A stretch of 64,000 bases of DNA from JBAXXL01 sp037127915. GTDB lineage: Bacteria; Bacteroidota; Ignavibacteria; Kapaibacteriales; UBA2268. Both the position numbers and the translations under genes were made by a program. Location: contig JBAXXL010000001.1 of assembly GCA_037127915.1 (NCBI GenBank), positions 124,001 to 188,000 of the forward strand, read 5' to 3'. The notes under the pieces are model-generated. The model was not told where the DNA came from. It saw only the letters and a program-made list of their open reading frames with translations, and did no database searches. The stretch's first letter is position 1; each line of letters begins with the position of its first letter. Positions 52,553-61,289 of this stretch are shown here, in pieces.

Positions 52553-52640
52553 AATTGTCAGAATCAGGATTTACAAGATTTAAGGATTTACAGGATGGTT
52601 TGTCATTCCTGACTTGATCAGGAATCTATCTTCCAAAAAA
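52553..52640. repeat. Dispersed composite intergenic repeat, copy 2
   Basis: ATTGTCAGAATCAGGATTTA, then CAAGATTTAAGGATTTACAG, then GTCATTCCTGACTTGATCAG and GAATCTATCTTCC. It is in the same order as 10702-10785. The second half has its own palindrome TTCCTGA...TCAGGAA. Confidence 0.85.
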
Positions 52641-52646
52641 TTTTGG

Positions 52647-52669
52647 ATTTTGAATTTTGAATTTTGAAT
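52647..52669. repeat. TTTTGAAT tandem repeat
   Basis: About three copies of an 8-base unit (TTTTGAATTTTGAATTTTGA). Low-complexity sequence, common in intergenic regions of this group. Confidence 0.75.
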
Positions 52670-52754
52670 GCAAAAAGAAGAAACTCCGTAATTCGTAATT
52701 GAATTCATTAAATTAATTTTTCTTAATTTATTTTATTTATTCGCAAATTATACA

Positions 52755-52762
52755 TAGTTTTG
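52755..52762 (+). promoter_or_regulatory. -7 promoter element before the 1228-residue T9SS protein
   Basis: TAGTTTTG matches TAnnTTTG, 50 bp before the ATG at 52813; no clear -33 TTTG. Confidence 0.4.
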
Positions 52763-52812
52763 CTTATTGGTTTTAGTACATAGAGTAAGTTATTTTTTGG
52801 GAGTATGTTCTT

Positions 52813-55800
52813 ATGAAAAAATTACTGGTATTTTTACTTTTCCTTTTAGGCTATTGCACCGCTTTTAGCCTTGACTCTCTTCATTTCACTTTCCCCACCC
52901 CAGACGCTAAATTAGTCGCCGGAAGCGATACTCTAATTTCATGGGAAGGAATAGCACAAACTGATTCCGTTAAAATCGAATATAGCTTAGATAATGGCAA
53001 AACTTGGATTTTGTTATCTCAACAGGCTATGGGCATGAATTACATCTGGAAGAATATTCCAAATAAAGTCGGTGCTGGGTATTTAATTAGATTAATACAC
53101 AAAGGCGAAATAATTACCAAACTTGATGAGCCTTATATAGAATGGCAAAAAACTTATGGCGGGAGTTCTTATGATCAATTGACCGACATACAAGAATTGG
53201 CGGAAGGCGGTTTTATAGCTGTAGGTAGCACTGAATCAGGCGATTTTGATTTATCCGTCAACAAAGGAGATAAAGATATTTGGTTATTGAAAGTAGATTC
53301 ACAAGGAAACATTATATTTTCTAAAACTTTTGGTGGAAGCAAACAGGAAGTGCCAAATTTTATACTACCAACTAATGAGGGTGGTTACATCACTGGTGGA
53401 GTAACATTTTCAAAAGACTTCGATTTTAAAGACCACAAAAATCAATGGGGGCAATTTTTAATTAAATTCGATAAAAATGGCATTATTGAATGGGAAAAAA
53501 ATTATAGTAACGGTGCTTGGCCTATTGCAGATATAAAAGAAACAGACGATGGTGGTTACATTTTTGTTTGTGACTCAGAGTATGTTCATCCTTGTTCAAA
53601 TAAAGATAATTATGGGCCTCAGAAAATATTAATAAAAAAAATTGATAAATATGGAAAACATCAATGGTCCAAATCTTACGGCGGAAACTTACCTGATGTG
53701 CCTTCATCAATAGAAAAAACCAAAGACGGAGGTTATATTGTTGTGGGGAAAACCCAATCAAATTGTGGAGACGTTACTGAAAACAAAGGTGGCACAGATG
53801 TCTGGGTATTAAAACTCGACAAAAATGGCAACTTAGAATGGCAAAAAACGTATGGGGGAAGTGGTGATTTTGATAATGCATTTGCGATTAAACAAACAAT
53901 TAGTGGAGATTATTTAATCTTCGGTAGTGCAAGTTCAAACGATTATGATATTACTGATTCTAAAGGGGGTGGTGATATTTGGATTTTTAAGATATCAAGT
54001 ACAGGAGGTATTATTTGGTCTAAATCTTTTGGTGGGTCGGGTCTTGAACAGAGTAATCAATTTTCAAAGACCAGTTTAACTAATGATAATGGATTTATTT
54101 TCTCCTGTTCTACAGCATCAAAAGACGGCGATGTTACTTATAACCATGATGGGACTTTAGATGGGTGGTTTGTCAAAATCGATTATGATGGAAATATAAA
54201 GTATCAGAGAACATCTGGCGGTTCCGATTGGGATTCTTTTTCTACATCAAAACAAACAAAGGACCAAGGATATATAATAGCCGGTTTTACTTACTCGGTA
54301 GATGGTGATGTTTCAGAGAACAAAGACTTCAATGATGGATGGATTATAAAACTTGGTGTGAATTACCAAACGATCGATACATTAACAACTACTTTTTCCA
54401 TAGTAGCACCTCAGCCTCAAGCGCGAGATGTGGATATGGGCAAAGTATTTTTGGGTGAGTGGCGGGATTCGACAGTGGCTGATTTTGTTTATAATATTGG
54501 TTCGTACAAATTTAGAGTAGATTCGATTTATATAAGAGGTGCTGACAAAACCGCGTTTTCATTAATCGGCGGCTTTCCAAAGTATAATGTGGAACCTGAT
54601 TCTGGCAAACCAGCTAAATTCAAATTTACACCAAATCGTGTTGGTATGCACAATGCCGAAATAATAATAATTACTCAAACAGATACATTGATTCAAAATA
54701 TAATTGGCGAAGGTTTAAAGAAGCGAATATTAATATCAGCCGAATTAAAACCTTTTTCTGATTTAATTTGCGAAAATTCCACATCGTCAACAATCGAAAT
54801 AAAAAGCACCGGTGGGGACACACTCCGAATAAAAGCACTTAATTTAAACGGCACTGACAAAGCAGATTTTTCAATTAATGAAGCTTTGCCGATAAATTTA
54901 GCACCGGACAGCTCAAAAACCATTGCTATCGGCTTCAAATCGAATGTGCCCGGCATTAAAACCGCGGCTTTGGAAATAAAATCCAATGCCGACCCTGATT
55001 CGGTTCTTTTAGTTCCGCTAACAGCCCGAAAAGACAGCATCGCACTTGTTACTTATCCGACATTAATTGATTTAGGAACACTTTTTCCAAAACAAACTAA
55101 GGATACATCGTTTATTGTTTCAAATTTGGGAACAATCAAAGCGGATGGCAAAGTAACTTTAACAAATAATTTGACTTGCGCAAATCCAACATTTACAATA
55201 GATTCAGGCGGTGCATATAAATTAGATTTTACATTTAGTGGACTTCCTGCTGACGGCAATATTAATGAAAAAATCACTGTTTGGGATGACGTTTGCAAAT
55301 ATTCTCGCGAAGTTATAATAACCGGAAAAGTCGTTTCGCCTCATTTATTGGGCTTCTCAGCTGCGCAATGCAAAAGCTATTCGAATGAATACAAATTGAC
55401 TCTAAATAACAATACTTCAAATCGATTAAAAATCACAAGAATTGCGTTTGATAAAAATCCACAATTGTTTGAAATTGACCCAAGTTTAGTGTTCCCAATT
55501 GCAATTGAACCATTTAGTACAAACAACGAAGTTAAAGTAGCTTATCAAGATAATTCAGTACAAAAATTCAAAACTGCAGTAAACAGCTTTACAGACAATA
55601 AATTTCTTCCTGTCTTAACCGATACAATTTTTGCTGAAACGGTAGGCTATTTTCGATCTACTGACGGTTTAATCAACGATACTATTCACAATGAAAACAA
55701 TCCGTTTGCGGTAAGTTATGATTCAGCATCACTCTATGGTAAAAATAAGTTTACTTATTCGATTAAAGTAAATGAAAGTGCTGATGTTATGGAATATTTG

Positions 55801-56499
55801 ACAGAGCTTTCGGATTTAGAAGTTGTTATAAATTATAATCGCAATGTTTTGGGTGCTGATTTTGATTTGCAAAAGGGAAATGTGAAAGTCCGATTAAGTG
55901 ACGATATTAAAGATTATTATTCAATCAAATCGGCAAAAGAAACAAAAAATGATGAGTTAAATTCGCAGATAGTCGTTAATTTAGAGAATACCGACAAACC
56001 GATTACCACAAAAGACGCGTACAAATTATTTGAAATAGATTTCAATGCATATCTTGGAAAAGAAGGCTTATCGAATGAGCAAAACAGCGATAAATCCAGA
56101 AGTGCGGTAATTTCGCATTTGATTAATTCAACCGATAAGTGTATTTCTTATGAAACTGCAAACAATGCAGAAGTTACAATCGAAAAACTTTGTGTTGATG
56201 AAATTCGCTCAATCAAAATCACGGAAAATCCTTCGGATCATTTTTACTTAAGCGATGTAATACCGCAACCTATGGGAAGTATTGATGCCACAATCGAATA
56301 CGGCTTAGGCTTCGAGTGCCAAGTAACATTAACGATTTACGATATTTCCGGTGCAATTATTCTGACTCCAATAAATGAAATTCAAAAAGCAGGTACCCAT
56401 AAGCAAACTATATCGAGGAAAACACTTTCAGCAGGTGCATATTTTATCGAAATGAAAGCGGGACAATTTAAAGAAACGAAGAAGATTATTGTTGAATAA
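52813..56499 (+). CDS. T9SS-secreted protein with seven propeller-type repeats and ASH units
   Basis: 1228 residues. Signal peptide MKKLLVFLLFLLGYCTAFS. An Ig-like unit (about 20-105, LISWEGIAQTDSVKIEYSLD) precedes seven repeats of about 55-60 residues (about 110-515), each opening like WQKTYGGSSYD, WSKSYGGNLPD or WSKSFGGSGLE and continuing with a GGYI(V/F) strand and a DIWLLK-type strand. Seven such units can close a propeller. Choice-of-anchor-D/ASH units (about 525-900) and a cohesin-like unit (about 960-1100) follow. The sorting domain ends the protein (AGAYFIEMKAGQFKETKKI). Function unknown; surface display or release by the type IX system. Confidence 0.86.
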   Translation: MKKLLVFLLFLLGYCTAFSLDSLHFTFPTPDAKLVAGSDTLISWEGIAQTDSVKIEYSLDNGKTWILLSQQAMGMNYIWKNIPNKVGAGYLIRLIHKGEIITKLDEPYIEWQKTYGGSSYDQLTDIQELAEGGFIAVGSTESGDFDLSVNKGDKDIWLLKVDSQGNIIFSKTFGGSKQEVPNFILPTNEGGYITGGVTFSKDFDFKDHKNQWGQFLIKFDKNGIIEWEKNYSNGAWPIADIKETDDGGYIFVCDSEYVHPCSNKDNYGPQKILIKKIDKYGKHQWSKSYGGNLPDVPSSIEKTKDGGYIVVGKTQSNCGDVTENKGGTDVWVLKLDKNGNLEWQKTYGGSGDFDNAFAIKQTISGDYLIFGSASSNDYDITDSKGGGDIWIFKISSTGGIIWSKSFGGSGLEQSNQFSKTSLTNDNGFIFSCSTASKDGDVTYNHDGTLDGWFVKIDYDGNIKYQRTSGGSDWDSFSTSKQTKDQGYIIAGFTYSVDGDVSENKDFNDGWIIKLGVNYQTIDTLTTTFSIVAPQPQARDVDMGKVFLGEWRDSTVADFVYNIGSYKFRVDSIYIRGADKTAFSLIGGFPKYNVEPDSGKPAKFKFTPNRVGMHNAEIIIITQTDTLIQNIIGEGLKKRILISAELKPFSDLICENSTSSTIEIKSTGGDTLRIKALNLNGTDKADFSINEALPINLAPDSSKTIAIGFKSNVPGIKTAALEIKSNADPDSVLLVPLTARKDSIALVTYPTLIDLGTLFPKQTKDTSFIVSNLGTIKADGKVTLTNNLTCANPTFTIDSGGAYKLDFTFSGLPADGNINEKITVWDDVCKYSREVIITGKVVSPHLLGFSAAQCKSYSNEYKLTLNNNTSNRLKITRIAFDKNPQLFEIDPSLVFPIAIEPFSTNNEVKVAYQDNSVQKFKTAVNSFTDNKFLPVLTDTIFAETVGYFRSTDGLINDTIHNENNPFAVSYDSASLYGKNKFTYSIKVNESADVMEYLTELSDLEVVINYNRNVLGADFDLQKGNVKVRLSDDIKDYYSIKSAKETKNDELNSQIVVNLENTDKPITTKDAYKLFEIDFNAYLGKEGLSNEQNSDKSRSAVISHLINSTDKCISYETANNAEVTIEKLCVDEIRSIKITENPSDHFYLSDVIPQPMGSIDATIEYGLGFECQVTLTIYDISGAIILTPINEIQKAGTHKQTISRKTLSAGAYFIEMKAGQFKETKKIIVE

Positions 56500-56510
56500 A
56501 GAATTAAACT

Positions 56511-56543
56511 ACTCATCGGATGACTGGGAGTCATCCGATGAGT
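56511..56543. terminator. Perfect 15-bp hairpin between convergent genes
   Basis: ACTCATCGGATGACT and AGTCATCCGATGAGT are perfect arms around GGG. It lies between the stop codons of two convergent genes (56499 and 56566). No T run follows on the plus strand (A7), so termination would be of a non-classical kind. Confidence 0.7.
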
Positions 56544-56565
56544 AAAAAAAGTGTTCCATTTCTAC

Positions 56566-57258
56566 TTACATTGCCAAAAACTGAACTGCTATATCATATA
56601 ATTCATATATTAAGTAGATGCCGCCAATAATGAATAAAGCTATTTTCTTGGTTTTATTGTTAACTGCAAAAGCAAGGAATAATGGAAGGATCCCCCAAAT
56701 TATGTTCTTAGCCAAATTTGCATACCTAAACCATTCGGTATATAAAGCACTATTGACATATCTTGTAGATACGATCCAAAATGCATGGGCTATAAACATC
56801 CAAATCACTGCAATTAAGATTATAATATCACTCGATGAACAACTATATGCTGTTGGGTCAGAATATGTATTATTCGTTATTTGGCCATCGGAATCTATTC
56901 CCTTTGGATTTGGTCCGTATTTGTTCTCGTTCGGATTACTATCTGAAATCAACAGATATAATAGCCAAAACGCTCCAAAGAAGGGAACTAATGTGATAAA
57001 GATGTAACCGCCGCTTTTCCCTACATCGTGTAACCGTCTGACTACAACAGCTAAACTGGGAATTATAACAGCTATACTATAAGCAACATATAATGGACCA
57101 TAAGGAGTACCTTTTGTGTTTATACCTAGAACATTGTCTAAAATCATCAGAACAATTGTAAAAATTGTGCTGAATAAAGTAAAGAACCAATATTCTTTTC
57201 TTTGTGCTCTGCCGTTAAAACCGGCGTAATTTTTTATAACTTTTAGAAACCAATTCAT
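56566..57258 (-). CDS. DUF805-family membrane protein with extra C-terminal helices
   Basis: 230 residues. The first 120 residues are DUF805: NYAGFNGRAQRKEYWFFTLF, VVVRRLHDVGKSGGYIFIT and LLYLLISDSNPNENKYGPNP. Three further hydrophobic helices (about 140-230) are outside the usual domain. Inner-membrane protein of unknown role. Its 3' end faces the T9SS gene. Confidence 0.85.
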   Translation of the reverse strand: MNWFLKVIKNYAGFNGRAQRKEYWFFTLFSTIFTIVLMILDNVLGINTKGTPYGPLYVAYSIAVIIPSLAVVVRRLHDVGKSGGYIFITLVPFFGAFWLLYLLISDSNPNENKYGPNPKGIDSDGQITNNTYSDPTAYSCSSSDIIILIAVIWMFIAHAFWIVSTRYVNSALYTEWFRYANLAKNIIWGILPLFLAFAVNNKTKKIALFIIGGIYLIYELYDIAVQFLAM

Positions 57259-57498
57259 AAGCTCTCCAAATAAATATTCCTACTCATAAGGCTTTTCGGT
57301 TTCGCCCCGTTTTTTTTAGTGGTCGCTGAACTCCACTTTAAAAGTTTGCTTATTTTTAATCATTTTATAATCGTCTGGCATTTCTTGCCCGTGAGGACTG
57401 TCGGTTAGTTCTATGTTTGTCATTAACTCGTTTATTTACGTACACTCAATAAACTATTACAAAAATAATAAAATATTTGTAAAACCCAATCTTTTTTT

Positions 57499-57887
57499 GA
57501 ATTTGTGAAAAAAAAATAATTATTTTCCTGTTTTCCGCACTTTTCTAATTTGTCGTTATAAGTCATAGATAAATAACAACTGATATTTTGATTAGGGTGT
57601 CCCGAAATAAAAGCAAAAATAATTACACAGAGAGACACAGAGGAATTACACAGAGAACCACAGAGTTTCTTTCTCTGTGTAACTCTGTGTCTTCCTCAGT
57701 GCAACTCTGTGTAATTCTTAGTTATATTAAGTTTGTTATATAACTTTCAAGTTTCTAAATATCTGGGATTTTCTAAATATATCAACTTTTGCATAGATGA
57801 TTTTATAACACTTTAAGAAAGCTATAAATTTAATGGTGTCCCAACGCTGAAAACAGGAGAATTTGTGAAAAAAAAATAATTATTTTC
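57499..57887. mobile_element. MITE-like element bounded by direct and inverted repeats (candidate)
   Basis: A 29-bp sequence (GAATTTGTGAAAAAAAAATA then ATTATTTTC) is present without change at 57499-57527 and 57859-57887. Just inside these are CCTGTTTTC (57527-57535) and GAAAACAGG (57849-57857), perfect inverted ends; GGTGTCCC also occurs near both ends (57596 and 57834). The interior has a large palindrome but no gene. It looks like an inserted non-coding element; 29 bp is long for a target duplication. Confidence 0.45.
57620..57716. repeat. ACACAGAG palindromic repeat
   Basis: AATTACACAGAG at the left end and CTCTGTGTAATT at the right are perfect inverted arms; the inside is made of CACAGAG/CTCTGTG words. 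This kind of repeat is widely seen between genes in environmental bacteria. Confidence 0.85.
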
Positions 57888-57937
57888 AGGGCTAATTTAT
57901 TGCAAAGGTTGAAGAACAAAGCTTCGACGGCACACAT

Positions 57938-57969
57938 AAAAAAAGCGCCGGAATTTCAATTCCGACGCT
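57938..57969 (-). terminator. Terminator of the thioredoxin-fold gene
   Basis: On the minus strand AGCGTCGGAATT pairs with AATTCCGGCGCT (one mismatch-type pair) and runs into seven T. It is about 60 bp after the stop at 58028. Confidence 0.9.
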
Positions 57970-58027
57970 AACATCAGGTCAATAAAAGAACGAATAAATT
58001 TTGCTTATAAAAATCTGTCGAAGACAG

Positions 58028-59941
58028 CTATTTGTTGATTACCAGATAATCAACCATATCGTTTACATTTCTTATATAATCATCTGCGGAATTGAAACCG
58101 GACATTTTGAAACGCATCGTGCCTTTTGCATCGAGCATAACAATAGTCGGCAATCCGCTGACGGACATATTGCGCGGGATAATATCGAGCGCATCGTAAT
58201 AAATAGGATATTCAGGCGTATATTCGGTAATAAAATCCTTAATAGCCTGAGTGCGGTCTTTTTCTTTTTCCCATATATCGACAGCTATAAAAGCTACGTT
58301 TGGATCTGCTTTGTAAAATGCGGCTATTTCCTCGATAGCTGGCACTGCGGCTTGGCAAGGACCTGCCCAAGACGACATGAAATAGAGGATTACCGTTTTA
58401 CCGTGCAAATCGTTCAAATCCAAAAGTTGGTCATCCATAGATTTCAAATACGAATCTCTGTACTCAGCGCGAATTTCCTGCTCTTTTAATTCACCCAATC
58501 GTATTTTGCGAGCGGAATCCAAAAGTTTAGCATATTCGGCTGTTGCGGTTTGCTCGGGAACGCTATTGATTTTTACATATAAATCTTTATAATCAACATC
58601 CATACCATCGTAAAAAGCTGAGTTCAAAGTTGCAATTGTAACATAGTTTAGAGCTTGCGGAAGATTTTCCTTCATGGTTAAAATATCAACGATTCTGTTA
58701 TAAAGTGTGCCAGGCGCTTTTTCTGCGTATAAACCAAGAGCTTTTTCGTAAAGGATAATTGCGGTTTCTTGATTGTCGCCAACCATCATATTGCCGCCCT
58801 CTTCCGAAATCAAGGCATATTTCATATTCTGAGCTTCATAAAAATCCAATTTGGATATATAGTAAGGTTTACGTTCTGCTTTTTGGAAATACTCTCTTGC
58901 GAAGAGTTCATTACAGCGGTTGTAAACGCTTATCGCTGAATCCGAACGCTGTTCCGGGGTAAGATTTTTCAATATATTTTTGTCAAATTTAATACTCGAA
59001 GATATTGCCAGCAATATATCGGGTGATTCTATTTGGTGGTCTTTCAGAAAGCTCATCAATTGACCGTATTCAGCGTTTTGTAAATAAGCATTAACGATAG
59101 CTTTAGCTATCATAGAATGGCGGTTGGAGTTCGGAAAATACCTTAAATGTATATCGGCATATTTAGCAAATTTATATAAATCGGTCGCCGCGGAAATTTT
59201 ATTCATTATTTGGTCTTCTACTAAAGAACTTGTCGGGTTTGTTTCAGCAAATTTTTCTAAAAGGGCGTCGGCTTCATCTTTTCGATTAAGCATATTCAAA
59301 CCGCGGATTCTTGCCGATACATCTGCTTCGTTAGTAATATCAAAAGTTTTATCCAACGAAGCTTTCATACGGCTTTCGAAATCCTTCTGGTTTATTTTCC
59401 CAAGATCAAAAAGCAAGGCGGTAAGCCCGATTTCAGCTTGCTGATCACCCGGATAGAGGGCGTTTTCCTGCTTTAGATAATCAAGTGCTAAATTGAAATC
59501 GGCATTCATATTCAAGCCGCTAACGTTACCCATATAGCTTACTGCGGCATGTTTGTATGAATTTTTGACGGCTTTACCATCGGCTTCATAAACAAATAGT
59601 TTAAAATAAGCTCTGAAGTTATTATCTTCGCTCATTTTACCTTTGTTAAACTTGAGTATTTTGAAAAGTCCAAATTCTATTCCTTCGGGTAATTGAATGG
59701 ATTTAGAGTATTGTGAACTGCCGGCTGTTTGTTCTAATTTTATATCAATTGCTGTTGGCAGTGTTGTTTTACTTGAAAACGAATAGAGAACCGCATAAAC
59801 AGAATCGCTTACAGCATCAGCCTTATATAACATTCTCAATTCAGAACTTTTCATTGGTTTATCTGGTGAATATGATAACTCACCGGCTATTGCCATATAT
59901 CCAAAAAGTAAAAACACCGGTAGAAATAATATTTTTTTCAT
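58028..59941 (-). CDS. Secreted thioredoxin-fold (TlpA-like) protein with TPR-like middle
   Basis: 637 residues. Signal peptide MKKILFLPVFLLFGYMAIAG. Residues about 20-490 are helical with TPR-like stretches (ALDYLKQENALYPGDQQAEI). The last 130 residues are a TlpA/AhpC-type thioredoxin fold: LNDLHGKTVILYFMSSWAGP, IAVDIWEKEKDRTQ and SVSGLPTIVMLDAKG. The active site reads WAGPC: the first, nucleophilic cysteine of CxxC is alanine, so normal disulfide exchange is unlikely. Family members of this plan act in the periplasm. Its own terminator follows. Confidence 0.82.
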   Translation of the reverse strand: MKKILFLPVFLLFGYMAIAGELSYSPDKPMKSSELRMLYKADAVSDSVYAVLYSFSSKTTLPTAIDIKLEQTAGSSQYSKSIQLPEGIEFGLFKILKFNKGKMSEDNNFRAYFKLFVYEADGKAVKNSYKHAAVSYMGNVSGLNMNADFNLALDYLKQENALYPGDQQAEIGLTALLFDLGKINQKDFESRMKASLDKTFDITNEADVSARIRGLNMLNRKDEADALLEKFAETNPTSSLVEDQIMNKISAATDLYKFAKYADIHLRYFPNSNRHSMIAKAIVNAYLQNAEYGQLMSFLKDHQIESPDILLAISSSIKFDKNILKNLTPEQRSDSAISVYNRCNELFAREYFQKAERKPYYISKLDFYEAQNMKYALISEEGGNMMVGDNQETAIILYEKALGLYAEKAPGTLYNRIVDILTMKENLPQALNYVTIATLNSAFYDGMDVDYKDLYVKINSVPEQTATAEYAKLLDSARKIRLGELKEQEIRAEYRDSYLKSMDDQLLDLNDLHGKTVILYFMSSWAGPCQAAVPAIEEIAAFYKADPNVAFIAVDIWEKEKDRTQAIKDFITEYTPEYPIYYDALDIIPRNMSVSGLPTIVMLDAKGTMRFKMSGFNSADDYIRNVNDMVDYLVINK

Positions 59942-60000
59942 ATATAAATCCTATTAATAATTAAAGCTATATTTATTATACGCAAATATGCCAAAAAAGT

Positions 60001-60777
60001 TTAAAAAAACACAACGTAATCAATGCCGATATACCTTTGTATTGCCTTTTCTTTTGTTGATGACCCGAATATATCCTTAAAGGCGATGTCTATAGTAGTT
60101 CTTTCGGCTAAACTGCAACGCAAGCGAGCATTGAGCGTTCCTATACTGTTCGGATAGCGGAACCCTGTATTACTTTCATCAATACAAGCATTATATTCGG
60201 CGTTTATTGCGAAACGTGTTCCAATTGACTGTTCAGCGCCGAAATAAAAGTTGGGCAATTTTTTAGGACCATTTTGGTCGAAGGAAAAATTAATGCCTGC
60301 ATGCAGAGCTATATAACCGGCGTCCCATTTGAAATTTTTACTTGACGCAATATACACACCCGGCGATAAAATGGTATGGCGAACTGATTCTGCAAAATAC
60401 GTTCCTCTGCCTTGTGTGTTCACACCTATTAATAATGCCGGAAATTTTAGCTTTTCGTCGACGATTCTATATGATATTTGGAAACCCGGGTATTTTTGGA
60501 ACAGCATTTTTTCAGAGCCAATTACATGATTCCCGGAATAGCTTATACCACAATTGAACCTTTTAAACGGAGAATAATTGAGGTATAACAATAAACCGCC
60601 TTCAGACATAAACAAGCTATTGAAACCAATTGTCTTTACCGGATTCACTCCGGCAGTTGGCATATCCACTATATATAGTGTTTCTAATTGCGCGTTTGTG
60701 CCGGCAGTTCCTTCTGCATTCAGGTTGTAATATGAAAAAATGAATGCTAAGATGATTAAGATTTTGAATTTTTTCAT
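60001..60777 (-). CDS. Outer-membrane barrel-like protein, unknown function
   Basis: 258 residues. Signal peptide MKKFKILIILAFIFSYYNLN, cut near AEG. Alternating strands and a C-terminal aromatic residue (YIGIDYVVFF) suggest an outer-membrane barrel; PTAGVNPVKTIGFNSLFMSE and LYLNYSPFKRFNCGISYSG recall YjbH-like lipoproteins or barrels. No closer family recognised. It lies 59 bp upstream of the thioredoxin-fold gene on the same strand and is divergent to 60819. Confidence 0.7.
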   Translation of the reverse strand: MKKFKILIILAFIFSYYNLNAEGTAGTNAQLETLYIVDMPTAGVNPVKTIGFNSLFMSEGGLLLYLNYSPFKRFNCGISYSGNHVIGSEKMLFQKYPGFQISYRIVDEKLKFPALLIGVNTQGRGTYFAESVRHTILSPGVYIASSKNFKWDAGYIALHAGINFSFDQNGPKKLPNFYFGAEQSIGTRFAINAEYNACIDESNTGFRYPNSIGTLNARLRCSLAERTTIDIAFKDIFGSSTKEKAIQRYIGIDYVVFF

Positions 60778-60818
60778 AAATTTGTAAAATTTAATTATTT
60801 TAAATCGTTAATTTCAGT

Positions 60819-61289
60819 ATGATAACAAAAACAAAAATAGTACTTTTCTTTGTTATAACTATATTATTATCCTATTCTTCAATGAAAAAGGATAAAGAAG
60901 TGCCATCTGAACGGGCATTATCTGTTAAATGTAATGTAACAAAGATTAATGATAAGACTCTACACTTTGAAGTCGTAGCTACACGTTTACGATTAGATTC
61001 GTTGGAGCATTTCCGCAGTTCAGAACACCTTAAGCTGATAATAAGCGATAAGCGTGGAACTGTTATATGGCGTTCAGATAGTAAATACGCATTTTCTTCT
61101 TCGATATCAAAGCCTTTGCCCGATTCAGTAGGCCAAACACACAAGTATTTCATCGATTGGTATGTAACTGATAACTCTAATAATATTTTGGTAACAGGGA
61201 AATATAAAGCTCAAGTTCTTATTACAAGCCTTCCTAAACCTTATGTAATGGACATGGAAATTGATTGGAAAAATCCGTATGATAAATGA
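60819..61289 (+). CDS. Membrane-anchored BsuPI-like protein
   Basis: 156 residues. An N-terminal hydrophobic helix (MITKTKIVLFFVITILLSYS) and then a beta-sandwich with the BsuPI (intracellular proteinase inhibitor-like) pattern: LKLIISDKRGTVIWRSDSKY, then YFIDWYVTDNSNNILVTGKY. The domain is common in envelope proteins; the inhibitor function is not implied. The 3' end overlaps the start of ribD. Confidence 0.65.
   Translation: MITKTKIVLFFVITILLSYSSMKKDKEVPSERALSVKCNVTKINDKTLHFEVVATRLRLDSLEHFRSSEHLKLIISDKRGTVIWRSDSKYAFSSSISKPLPDSVGQTHKYFIDWYVTDNSNNILVTGKYKAQVLITSLPKPYVMDMEIDWKNPYDK

Larger units (their letters stand above)
52490..52812. other. Intergenic region after ftsZ
   Basis: 323 bp with no gene; it holds the terminator, composite repeat, tandem repeat and a -7 promoter element listed here. 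Confidence 0.8.
57259..58027. other. Repeat-rich intergenic region
   Basis: 769 bp with no gene. It contains the bounded element 57499-57887, the ACACAGAG palindrome inside it, and the terminator of the minus-strand thioredoxin-fold gene. Nothing recognisable in 57259-57498. Confidence 0.8.

Noticed and set aside
57432..57638. 68-codon minus-strand frame next to the bounded element
   Set aside because: Runs through repeat DNA, including one 29-bp repeat; no ribosome site or family.
57499..57887. 29-bp direct repeats as a CRISPR array
   Set aside because: Only two copies, 331 bp apart, with low-complexity content and no cas gene in the window.
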